Shown here: positions 53,307 through 62,286 of the stretch, in pieces
Position numbering within the stretch: position 1 is the stretch's first letter
Layout of the letters: each line of letters begins with the position of its first letter
NCBI RefSeq assembly: GCF_030269125.1
Contig: NZ_BSSM01000001.1
Coordinates: forward strand, 496,001 to 560,000
Direction: 5' to 3'
Length of the DNA: 64,000 nucleotides
Source: Streptomyces hygroscopicus subsp. hygroscopicus
GTDB lineage: Bacteria > Actinomycetota > Actinomycetes > Streptomycetales > Streptomycetaceae
Program-made: the position numbers and the translations under genes
Notes under the pieces: model-generated
Databases searched by the model: none
What the model was told of the DNA's origin: nothing
What the model saw: the letters and a program-made list of their open reading frames with translations, nothing else

Positions 53307-55384
53307 ATCCGCACCGCCGCCCCTCGCAGCGCCTCGGCCGCCCGCTCGGGCTCCGTCTCGCTGACGAACGCGCCCGCGCCCAGCTCACCCGCGGCCATCC
53401 GCTTGACCGCGCCCGAGCCCCAGTGGTCGGAGAACACCTGGGCCCGCAGATGGGCGAGTTCGCGGCCGTCGCGGGCCGGTGCCTGCACCCACACCGCCAT
53501 GTAGGGCAACGGCCGGTCGGCCACCGTCTCGAAGCGCCGCAGCACCGACCGGTAGACCCCGGCGAGATCCTCGCGCTCCTCCTCGGTGAGCGCGGCGAGG
53601 TCCGGGACGTGCCGCCGTGCGTACAGGTGCACCTCGAACGGCCAGCGCGCGGCGAACGGCACGAACGCCGACCAGTGCGCCGAGCGCGTGACGATCCGGC
53701 TCCCGGCGCTCTCCTCGGTGTCCAGGACCGCGCAGAACAGGCAGTCCACCCCGCGCAGCCGGGCCTGGCGGGCCGTCTCCTGCATGCGGGCGAACCGGTC
53801 GGGGATCCACGGGTAGGCGTAGATCTGCCCGTGCGGGTGGTCGAGGCTGGCGCCGGCCTCCGCGCCGCCGTTCTCGAAGCACACCACCTGTGCCACGCCG
53901 TCGAGCCGGTTGAGTTCCCGGGTGCGGTCCGCCCATGCCTCGATCACGGTGCGCACCCGGGAGCGCGGCAGCCGGGCCAGCGGGGTGTGGTGGTCGCCGC
54001 TGTACGCGATCACCTCGCAGCGTCCGGGCGCCGGGGCGTCGGCGAGGGTCCCGAGGACCTGCGCCGGCCCGGGTCCGGCCGGACCGCCCAGCGCGGGGTA
54101 CCGGTTGTCGAAGACCGCCACGTCGTAGGCGCCGCCGGGGATCTCCGCCGCCTCGTGGGGCGCGTCGGGGCACAGGGGGCAGTGCGGGCCGGTGGCGGAG
54201 CGGCGGCGACGGTGCGGGGCCATCAGGACCCACTCCCCCGTGGTCGGCTCCCGGCGCAGCGACGACACGGGGGCCGGGGCCACCGGTGCGGGCCTCGCCG
54301 GTACGTCCGCTCGGACGCGCCCGGGGCGTTCGTCGTAGTAGTGCACGCGCCGTCCGTCCCCGAGGGTGGCGCTGGTGCGGTGGACGGCGGTCGGCGGCGC
54401 GGTCTTCCGCCGGGGGCGCGGCCGCTCCCACCAGTCGCGGTTCTCCCGGTACCAGGTCACCGTCTCGGCCAGCCCCTCGGCGAAGGAACGCCGTGGCGCG
54501 TACCCCAGTTCGTTCCGGATCAGCGACCAGTCGACGCTGTAGCGGGCGTCGTGGCCCAGGCGGTCGGCCACGTGCTCCACGCTGTCCCAGTCGGCGCCGC
54601 ACAGCTCCAACAGCCTCTCGGTGAGCTGCCTGTTGGTGAGTTCGAGGCCGCCGCCGACGTTGTAGACGCCGCCCGGACGTCCGCCCTCCAGGACGAGGCG
54701 GATGGCACGGCAGTGGTCCTCGACGTGCAGCCAGTCGCGCACATGGCGGCCGTCGCCGTAGAGCGGGACCTTCCGTCCGTCGAGGAGGCGGGTGATGAAG
54801 CGGGGGATCAGCTTCTCCGGGTACTGGTGGGTCCCGTAGTTGTTGGAGCAGCGGGTGATCCGCACGTCGAGGCCGTGGGTGCGGTGGTACGACAGCGCGA
54901 GCAGGTCGGCGCCCGCCTTCGACGCGGAATAAGGCGAGTTGGGGGCGAGGGGCTGCTCCTCCGTCCAGGAACCGGCGGGGATCGATCCGTACACCTCGTC
55001 GGTCGAGACGTGCACGAAGGTGCGCGGCCCGTGCCGCACCGCGGCCTGCAACAGGGTCTGCGGGCCGAGGACGTTGGTGGCGACGAAGGCGTGGCCCGCG
55101 GCGATCGAGCGGTCCACGTGCGACTCGGCGGCGAAGTGCACCACGGCGTCGTGGTCGGCCACGAGCCGGTCGGCGAGGTCCGCGTCGAGGATGTCCCCGT
55201 GGACGAACGTGAGACGCGAATCGTCCGCCACCGGGCGGAGGTTGGCCCGGTTGCCCGCGTAGGTCAGGGCGTCCAGGACCGTGACCTTGTCCGGCGGTAT
55301 GTGCGTGTCGTCGTCCGGGGCCAGCAGGGAACGGACGAAGTGCGAGCCGATGAAACCGGCTCCGCCCGTGACGAGGATTCTCAT
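53303..55384 (-). CDS. dTDP-glucose 4,6-dehydratase / galactose-1-phosphate uridylyltransferase fusion
   Basis: Single frame of 693 residues with two complete enzymes. Residues 1-325 are an RmlB-type NDP-glucose 4,6-dehydratase: GGAGFIGSH, catalytic STDEVYG (Thr-Asp-Glu) and PYSASKAGAD (Tyr-Lys). Residues 335-693 are a GalT-type nucleotidylyltransferase: LGDGRRVHYYDER start, zinc pairs CPLC (402-405) and CLFC (548-551), and the active-site triad HPHGQ (516-520) within ASLDHPHGQIYAYP. The linker is only ~15-25 residues. Both catalytic sets look intact. ATG overlaps the RmlA stop (ATGA). May channel NDP-sugar between transfer and dehydration. Confidence 0.9.
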   Translation of the reverse strand: MRILVTGGAGFIGSHFVRSLLAPDDDTHIPPDKVTVLDALTYAGNRANLRPVADDSRLTFVHGDILDADLADRLVADHDAVVHFAAESHVDRSIAAGHAFVATNVLGPQTLLQAAVRHGPRTFVHVSTDEVYGSIPAGSWTEEQPLAPNSPYSASKAGADLLALSYHRTHGLDVRITRCSNNYGTHQYPEKLIPRFITRLLDGRKVPLYGDGRHVRDWLHVEDHCRAIRLVLEGGRPGGVYNVGGGLELTNRQLTERLLELCGADWDSVEHVADRLGHDARYSVDWSLIRNELGYAPRRSFAEGLAETVTWYRENRDWWERPRPRRKTAPPTAVHRTSATLGDGRRVHYYDERPGRVRADVPARPAPVAPAPVSSLRREPTTGEWVLMAPHRRRRSATGPHCPLCPDAPHEAAEIPGGAYDVAVFDNRYPALGGPAGPGPAQVLGTLADAPAPGRCEVIAYSGDHHTPLARLPRSRVRTVIEAWADRTRELNRLDGVAQVVCFENGGAEAGASLDHPHGQIYAYPWIPDRFARMQETARQARLRGVDCLFCAVLDTEESAGSRIVTRSAHWSAFVPFAARWPFEVHLYARRHVPDLAALTEEEREDLAGVYRSVLRRFETVADRPLPYMAVWVQAPARDGRELAHLRAQVFSDHWGSGAVKRMAAGELGAGAFVSETEPERAAEALRGAAVRI

Positions 55385-56529
55385 GAGGTGCCCACCGGGC
55401 CTTCCTGAGGTCGGTCCTTGGGGGAGGGAGGGGTGCGGTCGACCGGCGGGCGGGGCGCCTCGGTGACACTGCTGTGGTCGCCCAGCACCAGCCGCCGCGC
55501 CCGCGCGTCGGGGCCCGGCCCCGTCACGCTCGCGTGCCGCCCGAGCAGCGAGCCCTCCACCGGGCCCGCGCCGTCGAGTCGTACCCCGTCCAGCAGGATG
55601 GAGGAGCGTACGGTGCTGCCGGTGATCCGGCAGCCGTCGGCCACCGAGGCGAACGGGCCGACGACCGAGTCCTGTACGAGGGCGCCGGCGCCGATGACGG
55701 CGGGGCCCACGAGCCGTGACCGTACGACCGAGGCGCCCTCGGCGATCCGCACGGACCCGATGACCTCGCTGTCCGCGTCCACCTCGCCGCGCACCGAGCG
55801 CCCGATGTCCTCCAGGACGGCGTTGTTGGCCTCCAGGAGGTCGTCGGGGGTGCCGGTGTCCTTCCAGTAGCCGGTGAGGAGCGAGCCGCGCACCGTCCGG
55901 CCGGAGTCGATCAGATGCTGCACGGCGTCGGTGATCTCCAGTTCGCCGCGCGCGGACGCCCCGATGGCCGCGACGGCCTCGTGCACGGCGGGCGTGAACA
56001 GGTAGGCGCCGGCCACGGCCAGGTCGCTGCGGGGCCTCGCCGGTTTCTCCGCCAGCCGTAGGACCGTGCCGTCCGGGGCGACTTCGGCGATGCCGAACGC
56101 CGTGGGGTCGGCGACCTTGGCCAGCAGCAGCCAGGCGTCGGCGAGCCGGTCGGGGCGCTCGGCGCGGTAGCGGGCCATGAGGTCCGTGACGCCGTTCGAC
56201 AGGTAGTTGTCCCCGAGGTACATCAGGAAGTCCTCGTCTGCGAGCCAGTCGCGCGCCACCCGTACGGCGTGCGCGAGGCCCAGCGGCTGTTCCTGGACGA
56301 GGTAGGTGAGCCGGGCGCCGAGCCCCGAGCCGTCGCCGAGGGCGTCCCTGAGTTCGCGGGCCGCTCCCCCGACCACCACGCCGATCTCGCCGATGCCGGC
56401 GGCGGCGATCGCCTCGATGCCGTAGCGGACCACGGGCTTGTTCGCCAGCGGGATCAGCTGCTTGGGGAGGGTGTGGGTGAGGGGGCGCAGCCGGCTGCCG
56501 GTGCCGCCCGCCAGGACGAGCGCCTTCAC
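55381..56529 (-). CDS. rmlA: Glucose-1-phosphate thymidylyltransferase (long RmlA)
   Basis: Nucleotidyltransferase of 382 residues: LVLAGGTGSRLRPLT signature, KQLIPLANKPVV, YLGDNYLSNG and ITDAVQHLIDSG. After the ~240-residue catalytic domain comes a left-handed beta-helix region (hexapeptide-like VIGSVRIAEGASVVRSRLVGPAVIG), as in the long StrD-like enzymes. Makes dTDP-glucose, the substrate of the RmlB half encoded next. GTG at 56529 overlaps the malQ stop (GTGA). C-terminal ~40 residues are Pro/Arg-rich. Confidence 0.9.
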   Translation of the reverse strand: MKALVLAGGTGSRLRPLTHTLPKQLIPLANKPVVRYGIEAIAAAGIGEIGVVVGGAARELRDALGDGSGLGARLTYLVQEQPLGLAHAVRVARDWLADEDFLMYLGDNYLSNGVTDLMARYRAERPDRLADAWLLLAKVADPTAFGIAEVAPDGTVLRLAEKPARPRSDLAVAGAYLFTPAVHEAVAAIGASARGELEITDAVQHLIDSGRTVRGSLLTGYWKDTGTPDDLLEANNAVLEDIGRSVRGEVDADSEVIGSVRIAEGASVVRSRLVGPAVIGAGALVQDSVVGPFASVADGCRITGSTVRSSILLDGVRLDGAGPVEGSLLGRHASVTGPGPDARARRLVLGDHSSVTEAPRPPVDRTPPSPKDRPQEGPVGTS

Positions 56530-58622
56530 CGGGGACCGCCGGTGAGGGCGGTGGCCACTTCGCGGGCCAGAGGTGCCGTGCTCAACCGGGCGAGGGTGAC
56601 GGGCCTGCCGTCGGCGTCCGCGACGGGGAGCTGCCAGTTCGGCTGGGCGTCCGAGGTGCCGGGCAGGTTCGGGGAGCGCAGGTCGCCGACGAGGTCCGGC
56701 AGCCAGGCCGCGAGCAGCAGGGCCGGGGTGCGCGCCAAGTAGCGGTGCAGGCCGACCAGTCGGGCGGACAGGTCGTCGCCGGTGGCGCACCCGGCGCGGG
56801 CGACCTCGGCCAGCCAGGCGGCGCGCAGCTCGTCCGCCCCCTTCCGCTCCTCGGCGAGGGACCCGGGCAACAGGCCGTGCCGGTGGCGCGTCTCGACGTG
56901 GTCGCCGGTGAGCCAGGAGGCGGTGCTGGGCAGGTCGTGGGTGGTGAGGGTGGCCAGGCACGGGCGCCGCCAGCGGTGGGCGGGCACGATCGCGCCGCCC
57001 GGGTCCTCCTCGCCGAAGGGCGTGGTCTCCCGGGTGAGCCAGAGGACGGAGGTGCCGAGGACGCCCCGGCCGGCGAGTTCGTCGCGCACGCCGGACTCGA
57101 CGGTGCCGAGATCCTCGCCGATCACGTACACGCCGGCCCGCAGGGCCTCCAGGGCGAGCACGCCGAGCATCGCCTCACGGTCGTAACGGACGTAGGTCCC
57201 CTCCCCGATGCCCGAGCCCTCGGGGATCCACCACAGCCGGAAGAGGCCCATGACGTGGTCGAGGCGTACGGCGCCCGCGTGCCGGAAGAGGCGGCGCAGG
57301 AGTGCGGCGTACGGCGCGTACCCGGTCCGGGCCAGCGCGTCCGGCCGCCACGGGGGTATCCGCCAGTTCTGCCCCTGGGCGCTGAACGCGTCCGGCGGGG
57401 CGCCCGCGGCGACCCCGGTCGCCAGGCAGTCCTGGAGGGCCCACGCCTCCGCGCCGCCCGGGTGCACCCCGACCGCGAGATCGTGTACGACGCCGATCGC
57501 CATCCCGGCCTCCTCGGCCGCCGCCTGGGCGTCCGCGAGCTGGCCGTCGACCAGCCAGGCGAGCCAGCGGTGGAACTCGACGTCCGCGGCCAGCCGTTCG
57601 CGCTCCTCGCGGACGGCGGGCGACGCGGGGTGGCGCAGTCCGGCGGGCCAGGTGCGCCAGTCGGGGCCATGGGCCTCGGCGAGGGCGCGCGCGGTCGCGA
57701 AGTCGGTCAGTTCCTGGCCCTCTCGGGCGGTGAAGTCCCGGTAGGAGCGCAGGCGTTCGGGGGACGGCGGTACCCGGTGGAGGAGTTCGAGGGCCACGCG
57801 TTTGAGTGCCCATACGGTGTCGCGGTCGATCAGCGCCTCGCCGTCCAGGACCCGGGCGCGCAACCGGTCGGCCCGTTCGCGCAGTCCGCGGACGGTGGCC
57901 CGGTCCGTGTCCGCCAGCGCCGCGTACTCGGGCAGGGCGTCGACCCTCAGGTGCACCGGGTCGGGGAAGTGCCGGCTGGAGGGCCAGTACGGGGAGTGGT
58001 CGGCGTGGGCGGCCGGGAGCATCGCGTGCAGGGGGTTGATCAGGGCGAAGTCGGCGCCGAGTGTCCGGCCGGACCACCGGACGAGGGTGGTCAGGTCGCC
58101 CAGGTCGCCCATGCCCCAGGAGTCGTCGGAGAGGACCGAGTACAGCTGGGCGGCGAAGCCCCAGCCCCGGCGCTCCGGTGCGGGGACGCGGTCCGGGGCG
58201 ACGATCAGCGGGGCGCTCGCCCAGCCGTCGGCCGTGGCGGCGCGCAGGGTGTGGTAGCCGAGGGGGAGGTCGGCGGGCAGCTCCTGACCCGCGGGGATGT
58301 CGCGGGTGCCGCCGTCCTCCAGGTCCACGACGAGCCGGGTGCCCGCCGCCGCGTCCAGCCTGACCGGGCGGCCCGCGCGGGTGACCACACAGGGCGGCAG
58401 CGGGCGCGCGGCCTGGTCCCGCCGGTGCTCTTCGAGCGCGGTCCGGGCCTGTCCGGGGGTCGAGGCGTCGACGTCGAGGGCGGCCAGCACTCGGATGAGC
58501 GTGGTCCGGGAGACGGGTGTGACCGTGCCGTCCGCGGCGCGGTACCAGGTGTCCACCCCTTTGGCTCGGGCGAGTTCGGCGAGCGCTTCCGGTGCGGGCT
58601 CCGGCCGGTCGGTTGCTGTCAC
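56526..58622 (-). CDS. malQ: 4-alpha-glucanotransferase (amylomaltase)
   Basis: GH77 amylomaltase of 698 residues, normal length for actinobacteria with the extra N-terminal domain. Catalytic signatures: VRLDHVMGLFRLWWIP (nucleophile Asp), VIGEDLGTVE (acid/base Glu) and LTTHDLPS. Transfers maltooligosaccharide segments between alpha-1,4-glucans. GTG start at 58622 with GGAG. Situated between glycosyltransferase and RmlA in one operon, which ties alpha-glucan handling to sugar-nucleotide synthesis. Confidence 0.94.
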   Translation of the reverse strand: MTATDRPEPAPEALAELARAKGVDTWYRAADGTVTPVSRTTLIRVLAALDVDASTPGQARTALEEHRRDQAARPLPPCVVTRAGRPVRLDAAAGTRLVVDLEDGGTRDIPAGQELPADLPLGYHTLRAATADGWASAPLIVAPDRVPAPERRGWGFAAQLYSVLSDDSWGMGDLGDLTTLVRWSGRTLGADFALINPLHAMLPAAHADHSPYWPSSRHFPDPVHLRVDALPEYAALADTDRATVRGLRERADRLRARVLDGEALIDRDTVWALKRVALELLHRVPPSPERLRSYRDFTAREGQELTDFATARALAEAHGPDWRTWPAGLRHPASPAVREERERLAADVEFHRWLAWLVDGQLADAQAAAEEAGMAIGVVHDLAVGVHPGGAEAWALQDCLATGVAAGAPPDAFSAQGQNWRIPPWRPDALARTGYAPYAALLRRLFRHAGAVRLDHVMGLFRLWWIPEGSGIGEGTYVRYDREAMLGVLALEALRAGVYVIGEDLGTVESGVRDELAGRGVLGTSVLWLTRETTPFGEEDPGGAIVPAHRWRRPCLATLTTHDLPSTASWLTGDHVETRHRHGLLPGSLAEERKGADELRAAWLAEVARAGCATGDDLSARLVGLHRYLARTPALLLAAWLPDLVGDLRSPNLPGTSDAQPNWQLPVADADGRPVTLARLSTAPLAREVATALTGGPR

Positions 58623-58692
58623 GGGAGTCTTCTCCTCTCGGTCCCGCGCGGCGCGGCGGGCTCACTCGTGGGGAGCCACGCGCGCAGGGGGC

Positions 58693-60828
58693 TCAGGCTC
58701 GGTGCTCCGGGAAGGGGCGGACCTCGTCCCAGACGAAGCGTCCGCGGGGCAGGGTGATCAGCAGCACCAGCGGGCGGGCGGGACGCTCGCCGCGGAGCGG
58801 GCCGGGAACGCTGCCCCGGAACGTGTCGCCGGAGCGGCGCAGCGGTCGTCCGAAGCCGTCCGCGGGGCCGTCGGCCCCGGGGACGAACAGTTCGACCCGC
58901 TCGGCGTGCGGGAAGTGGTAGGTGACCTCGGTCCGGTCCCGCAGGTTCCGGACGCGGAGCCTGCGCCGGAAGTCCGGGGCACCCGGCGCGAGTTCGCCGT
59001 CCAGTGCCTCGCAGACCCGGAACCGCGCGGCGCGGTACGCCGTGTCGAAGGCGGCCGCCGCGAGGTCCGGGCGGCCGGCGCAGGCACGCACGCACTCGCG
59101 CGGCCGGCCCCGCGCCGCGGCGGTGAGGGCGATCGGTTCGCGATGCTCCGCCCATGCCGCGTCGTCGAGGCCGTCGTACCAGCCCCGGTGGATCAGGGTC
59201 TCGGCATCGGTGGGGACGACCGTGCCGGACAGGACGCGGCGGAACCGGTCCTCGCGCAGCCGGGCGCTGGCCGCCCAGGTGAAGCTCCGCGCGGTACGGC
59301 GGGCGCGGTCGGACAACCGCGCGTAGGCACCGGCGTCGCGCCGGAACAGGTCGGCGGCCGCGCGGAGTCGCCCCGCGAGCCGGTCCCGGAGGAGGTCGTC
59401 GTCGGGCCGGAACGAGCGGGGCAGGGCGAAGCCGGTGGCGTCCGCCCGCTCGCGCCAGTCGAAGGCGTGCCCGAAGTGGCGGGTGCCGGCCTGCTCGGTG
59501 GCGATCGGCACCGCCCCGACCGCCATCGCCTCGCCCTGGGCGATCAGGAAGGTGTCCATCTCGAACTTGGACGGGAAGACACAGAAGTCGGCCGCGGCGG
59601 CGTAGGCGAACAGGGTGGACTCGTCCACCAGCTCCGTGTCCGCGCGCAGCCGGTCGTGGTACTTGTCCGCGAGTTCCGCGAGGTCGGGCGGGAGTTCCAT
59701 GCCGTCGGGGCGGGCGCAGCGGATCAGGAAGTTGGCCTCCAGGCCCTCGCCGAGCACCTGGGCGAGGGCCTGGAACAGCTCCGACTGGCCCTTGTGGTCC
59801 GGGGCGTAGCGCGCGCCGTGGTAGAAGGTCGGCAGCTCGGGGTCGAGCCCGAGGCCCGTCAGGAACTCCCGGCGGTGTCCCTGCGGAACCTCGCGGCGCA
59901 GCCAGCTGTCGGAGATGCCGCAGCCGCCGACGAACAGCTTGTCCGCGTCCCGCCGGAGCACCCGGGAGACCGTCAGCCGCCCGAACCGCTCCTCGAACGG
60001 GGTGTCCGCGAAGGTGGTGCAGTGGTCGAGCTGACCCGGCGACAGGAAGTCGACGGCCGCCGCGTGCGCGAAGGCGAGGGAGTGGCAGCCGACGTCGCCG
60101 GGGCGTTCGGGCGGGTCCAGCAGGGTGGAGGGCAGGTAGCGGCGCAGGACCTCGTGCAGCGCGCCGGGTTCCTCGGGCGGGTCCGCGTACCCGTCGAGGT
60201 CGGTCCGCGCGCCGAGGAAGGTCAGCAGCTCCTCCAGCTGGGGGCGGTGGACCTTGAGATTGATCGGTACGTTGGTGGCGACCGTGCTCACCACCGGGAT
60301 GCCCGGCGCGGCGCGCAGGGCGGCGGGCAGCAGGTAGTGCTGGTGGGGCTCGTACGCCTGGACGAGGTCGGCGTTCGCCAGCGCCCGCCGGATGAACCTG
60401 ACTCCCGCGACCTGGAACACCTGCTCCTTGAAGTACGCGAGGTCCCGCCCCTCCATTCCGGCCTCCGGCACGAACGTGCGCTCCAGCAGGTCGAGTTGGC
60501 TGTTGGAGAGGAAGTAGAGGTCCACCCCCTGGCGTCGCACGTGCAGCGCCGTGGTGCGCAGGGGGAGGTCGGCGCGGGCCGGGAATCCGGGCCAGCGGGA
60601 CGCGTCGAGGAGCAGCGGCATCCGGAACTCGTCCAGGAATCCGGTGCTCTTGGCTCCGTAGCGTTCGCACAGATAGCCGCCGCGGCCGTGGGCCGGGGTG
60701 ACGATCGAGACGGTGTGGCCGCGTGCCGCCAGTCCGGTGGCGGTGTTCCACACCAGGGTGGCCGTACCGCTCCGCATCAGTCGCGGATCGAAGGCCCCGC
60801 ACTCGAAGGCGAAGGTCACCACATGCAT
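58693..60828 (-). CDS. Glycosyltransferase, glycogen-synthase-like (GT-B fold)
   Basis: GT-B glycosyltransferase of 711 residues. N-terminus MHVVTFAFE...SGTATLVWNTATGLAARGHTVSIVTPAHG is the acceptor domain typical of glycogen/starch synthase-like enzymes; the donor domain carries YHGARYAPDHKGQSELFQAL, VFPSKFEMDTF and GEAMAVGAVPIATEQAG. About 170 further C-terminal residues end in a beta-sandwich-like module (VRNLRDRTEVTYHFPHAERVELFVPG). Likely builds an alpha-glucan or related chain with MalQ. First gene of the operon. Confidence 0.87.
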   Translation of the reverse strand: MHVVTFAFECGAFDPRLMRSGTATLVWNTATGLAARGHTVSIVTPAHGRGGYLCERYGAKSTGFLDEFRMPLLLDASRWPGFPARADLPLRTTALHVRRQGVDLYFLSNSQLDLLERTFVPEAGMEGRDLAYFKEQVFQVAGVRFIRRALANADLVQAYEPHQHYLLPAALRAAPGIPVVSTVATNVPINLKVHRPQLEELLTFLGARTDLDGYADPPEEPGALHEVLRRYLPSTLLDPPERPGDVGCHSLAFAHAAAVDFLSPGQLDHCTTFADTPFEERFGRLTVSRVLRRDADKLFVGGCGISDSWLRREVPQGHRREFLTGLGLDPELPTFYHGARYAPDHKGQSELFQALAQVLGEGLEANFLIRCARPDGMELPPDLAELADKYHDRLRADTELVDESTLFAYAAAADFCVFPSKFEMDTFLIAQGEAMAVGAVPIATEQAGTRHFGHAFDWRERADATGFALPRSFRPDDDLLRDRLAGRLRAAADLFRRDAGAYARLSDRARRTARSFTWAASARLREDRFRRVLSGTVVPTDAETLIHRGWYDGLDDAAWAEHREPIALTAAARGRPRECVRACAGRPDLAAAAFDTAYRAARFRVCEALDGELAPGAPDFRRRLRVRNLRDRTEVTYHFPHAERVELFVPGADGPADGFGRPLRRSGDTFRGSVPGPLRGERPARPLVLLITLPRGRFVWDEVRPFPEHRA

Positions 60829-61061
60829 CGTCTACGCAGCCTCACGTGTCCTGGTGATCCGGGACCGCGGGCCGTCAGGCACCGCGGCCGGCGGGGCCCT
60901 CACATTCTGGGGCGCGGCGCCGCCGATGTAGACCTCCCCTTTGGAGCATGCCTGACCAGGGCGCCGGGAGCGCGATCAACGAGCCTTGTCGGCCCCAGGC
61001 GGGGGCGGGCACGATGACCGGCAGGGCATCGCGCCCGCCCCCGGTGCGGTCCCGCGCGTCC
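60829..61061. other. Intergenic region upstream of glycosyltransferase operon
   Basis: 233 bp between the LuxR gene stop and the glycosyltransferase start; presumably holds the operon promoter. No clear element recognised. Confidence 0.4.
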
Positions 61062-61772
61062 CTAGAGGTCACCCACGGCGTCCGAGGGCGTGGGAGAAGG
61101 CGGGCCCAGAAGACCGGATTTGATTCCGGTGATCACGGCCGACGTTCTGTTGGAGGCGCCCAGTTTGAGCAGAATGGAGCCGACCAGTCGCTTCGCTCCG
61201 TGCACGGATATGCCGAGGCATCGGGCGATCTGCTTGTTGCTCATGCCGTCGGCGAGCAGTGCGAAGGCCTGGTTCTCACGGGAAGTCAGCGGAATGACGC
61301 CCTGGGTGGCGGCTGTTCCGCGGCTGCGTCCGCCGGTCAGCAGGCGTTTGGCGAGCGACGCCGGAATCGGCATTTCTCCCGCGATCACCCGCTTCAACGC
61401 GTCGTCGAGCGTCTGCGCCGACAGTTCCTTGAGCGAGAGGAATCCGTCCACCGGCAGTGTGGAGAGATCCCCGTTCCACCATTCGTACAGATCGTCACCC
61501 AGTACCAGGGTCGGGGGCAGGCCCGGGACCTCCTTGCAGCCGTCCAGCAGCGCCCACTGCTCCGCGGCCACGATCAGCACGTCGGCGGGCCCGATCCGCT
61601 CCGGCAGGTCGTCGACCGCCGGTACGACGATCCGCACCGCGCCGACCGCCGGAACTCTTCTCAGCAAAGCGTCGAGTCCCGCGCAGACGACTTCGCTCCC
61701 GACAAGAAGGGCCACATCGAGAGTCGCTCCGGGTCCTTCCTCCGCGGCGATTCCCGTCTCGGCGACCACCAT
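61062..61772 (-). CDS. LuxR-type response-regulator-like transcription factor
   Basis: Protein of 236 residues. The N-terminal ~130 residues have a receiver-like alternation of strands and helices but no clear phospho-Asp motif. The C-terminal LuxR helix-turn-helix is clear: LTSRENQAFALLADGMSNKQIARCLGISVHGAKRLVGSILLKLGASNRTSAV. Possible regulator of the glycan operon that follows in the same direction (233 bp gap). A 14-bp palindrome lies in its own promoter. Confidence 0.88.
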   Translation of the reverse strand: MVVAETGIAAEEGPGATLDVALLVGSEVVCAGLDALLRRVPAVGAVRIVVPAVDDLPERIGPADVLIVAAEQWALLDGCKEVPGLPPTLVLGDDLYEWWNGDLSTLPVDGFLSLKELSAQTLDDALKRVIAGEMPIPASLAKRLLTGGRSRGTAATQGVIPLTSRENQAFALLADGMSNKQIARCLGISVHGAKRLVGSILLKLGASNRTSAVITGIKSGLLGPPSPTPSDAVGDL

Positions 61773-62286
61773 GTCCCTGCCCCCTGTTCCGATGTCCCGC
61801 CGTCCCTGAACGGCACGCTTTCGGCGGTCCCCGAGTCAAGCATCGAGGTGATCTAGATGCAAGACCTTGCAGAAAATTGCAGTAGGCCCCCGGAAATACC
61901 GGGAATGAGTCCGTGAACCATTGGCGTCAGACCGAATCCGGGCGCTCGCGTGATATCCCTCACACGGAAATCGGCCACTAGGGATGCCGGATAGTAGGCT
62001 GCCCGCCGATGACATATGGGATTTGTCCGTCTTGGTGAGGGCGCGGATCGCACCGGGAGTGACCGCCTTCGCCGCGCGCGACATCCGCCCCTACTCCCCC
62101 GCACCCCCGTCCTCCTGACGGTGCGCCGAACAATTGCAAACGTCGCGTTCGCGAAGTCGGCATCTCCGGGCGTGTCTGGCAAGAGCCCCGCAGTGCTACG
62201 AGGCTGCCTAGTAGCGGGGTCCTTTGCGGTCCTCGGGAACCCGTGCGAAGACTGGGCGCTCGGCGATCACCGAGCGAGGTTCACAC
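61773..62286. promoter_or_regulatory. Divergent promoter region, luxR / CAP gene
   Basis: 514 bp, AT-rich at 61850-62035. Contains the perfect palindrome TGCAAG-AC-CTTGCA (61858-61871) about 86 bp upstream of the LuxR start, and CCCGG-AAATA-CCGGG (61889-61903). The right half has leader-like hairpins before the CAP gene (CCCC-N5-GCTAC with GTAGCGGGG, 62186-62219; GCTCGG-CGATCA-CCGAGC near 62258-62275). Short frames here lack coding features. Confidence 0.5.
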
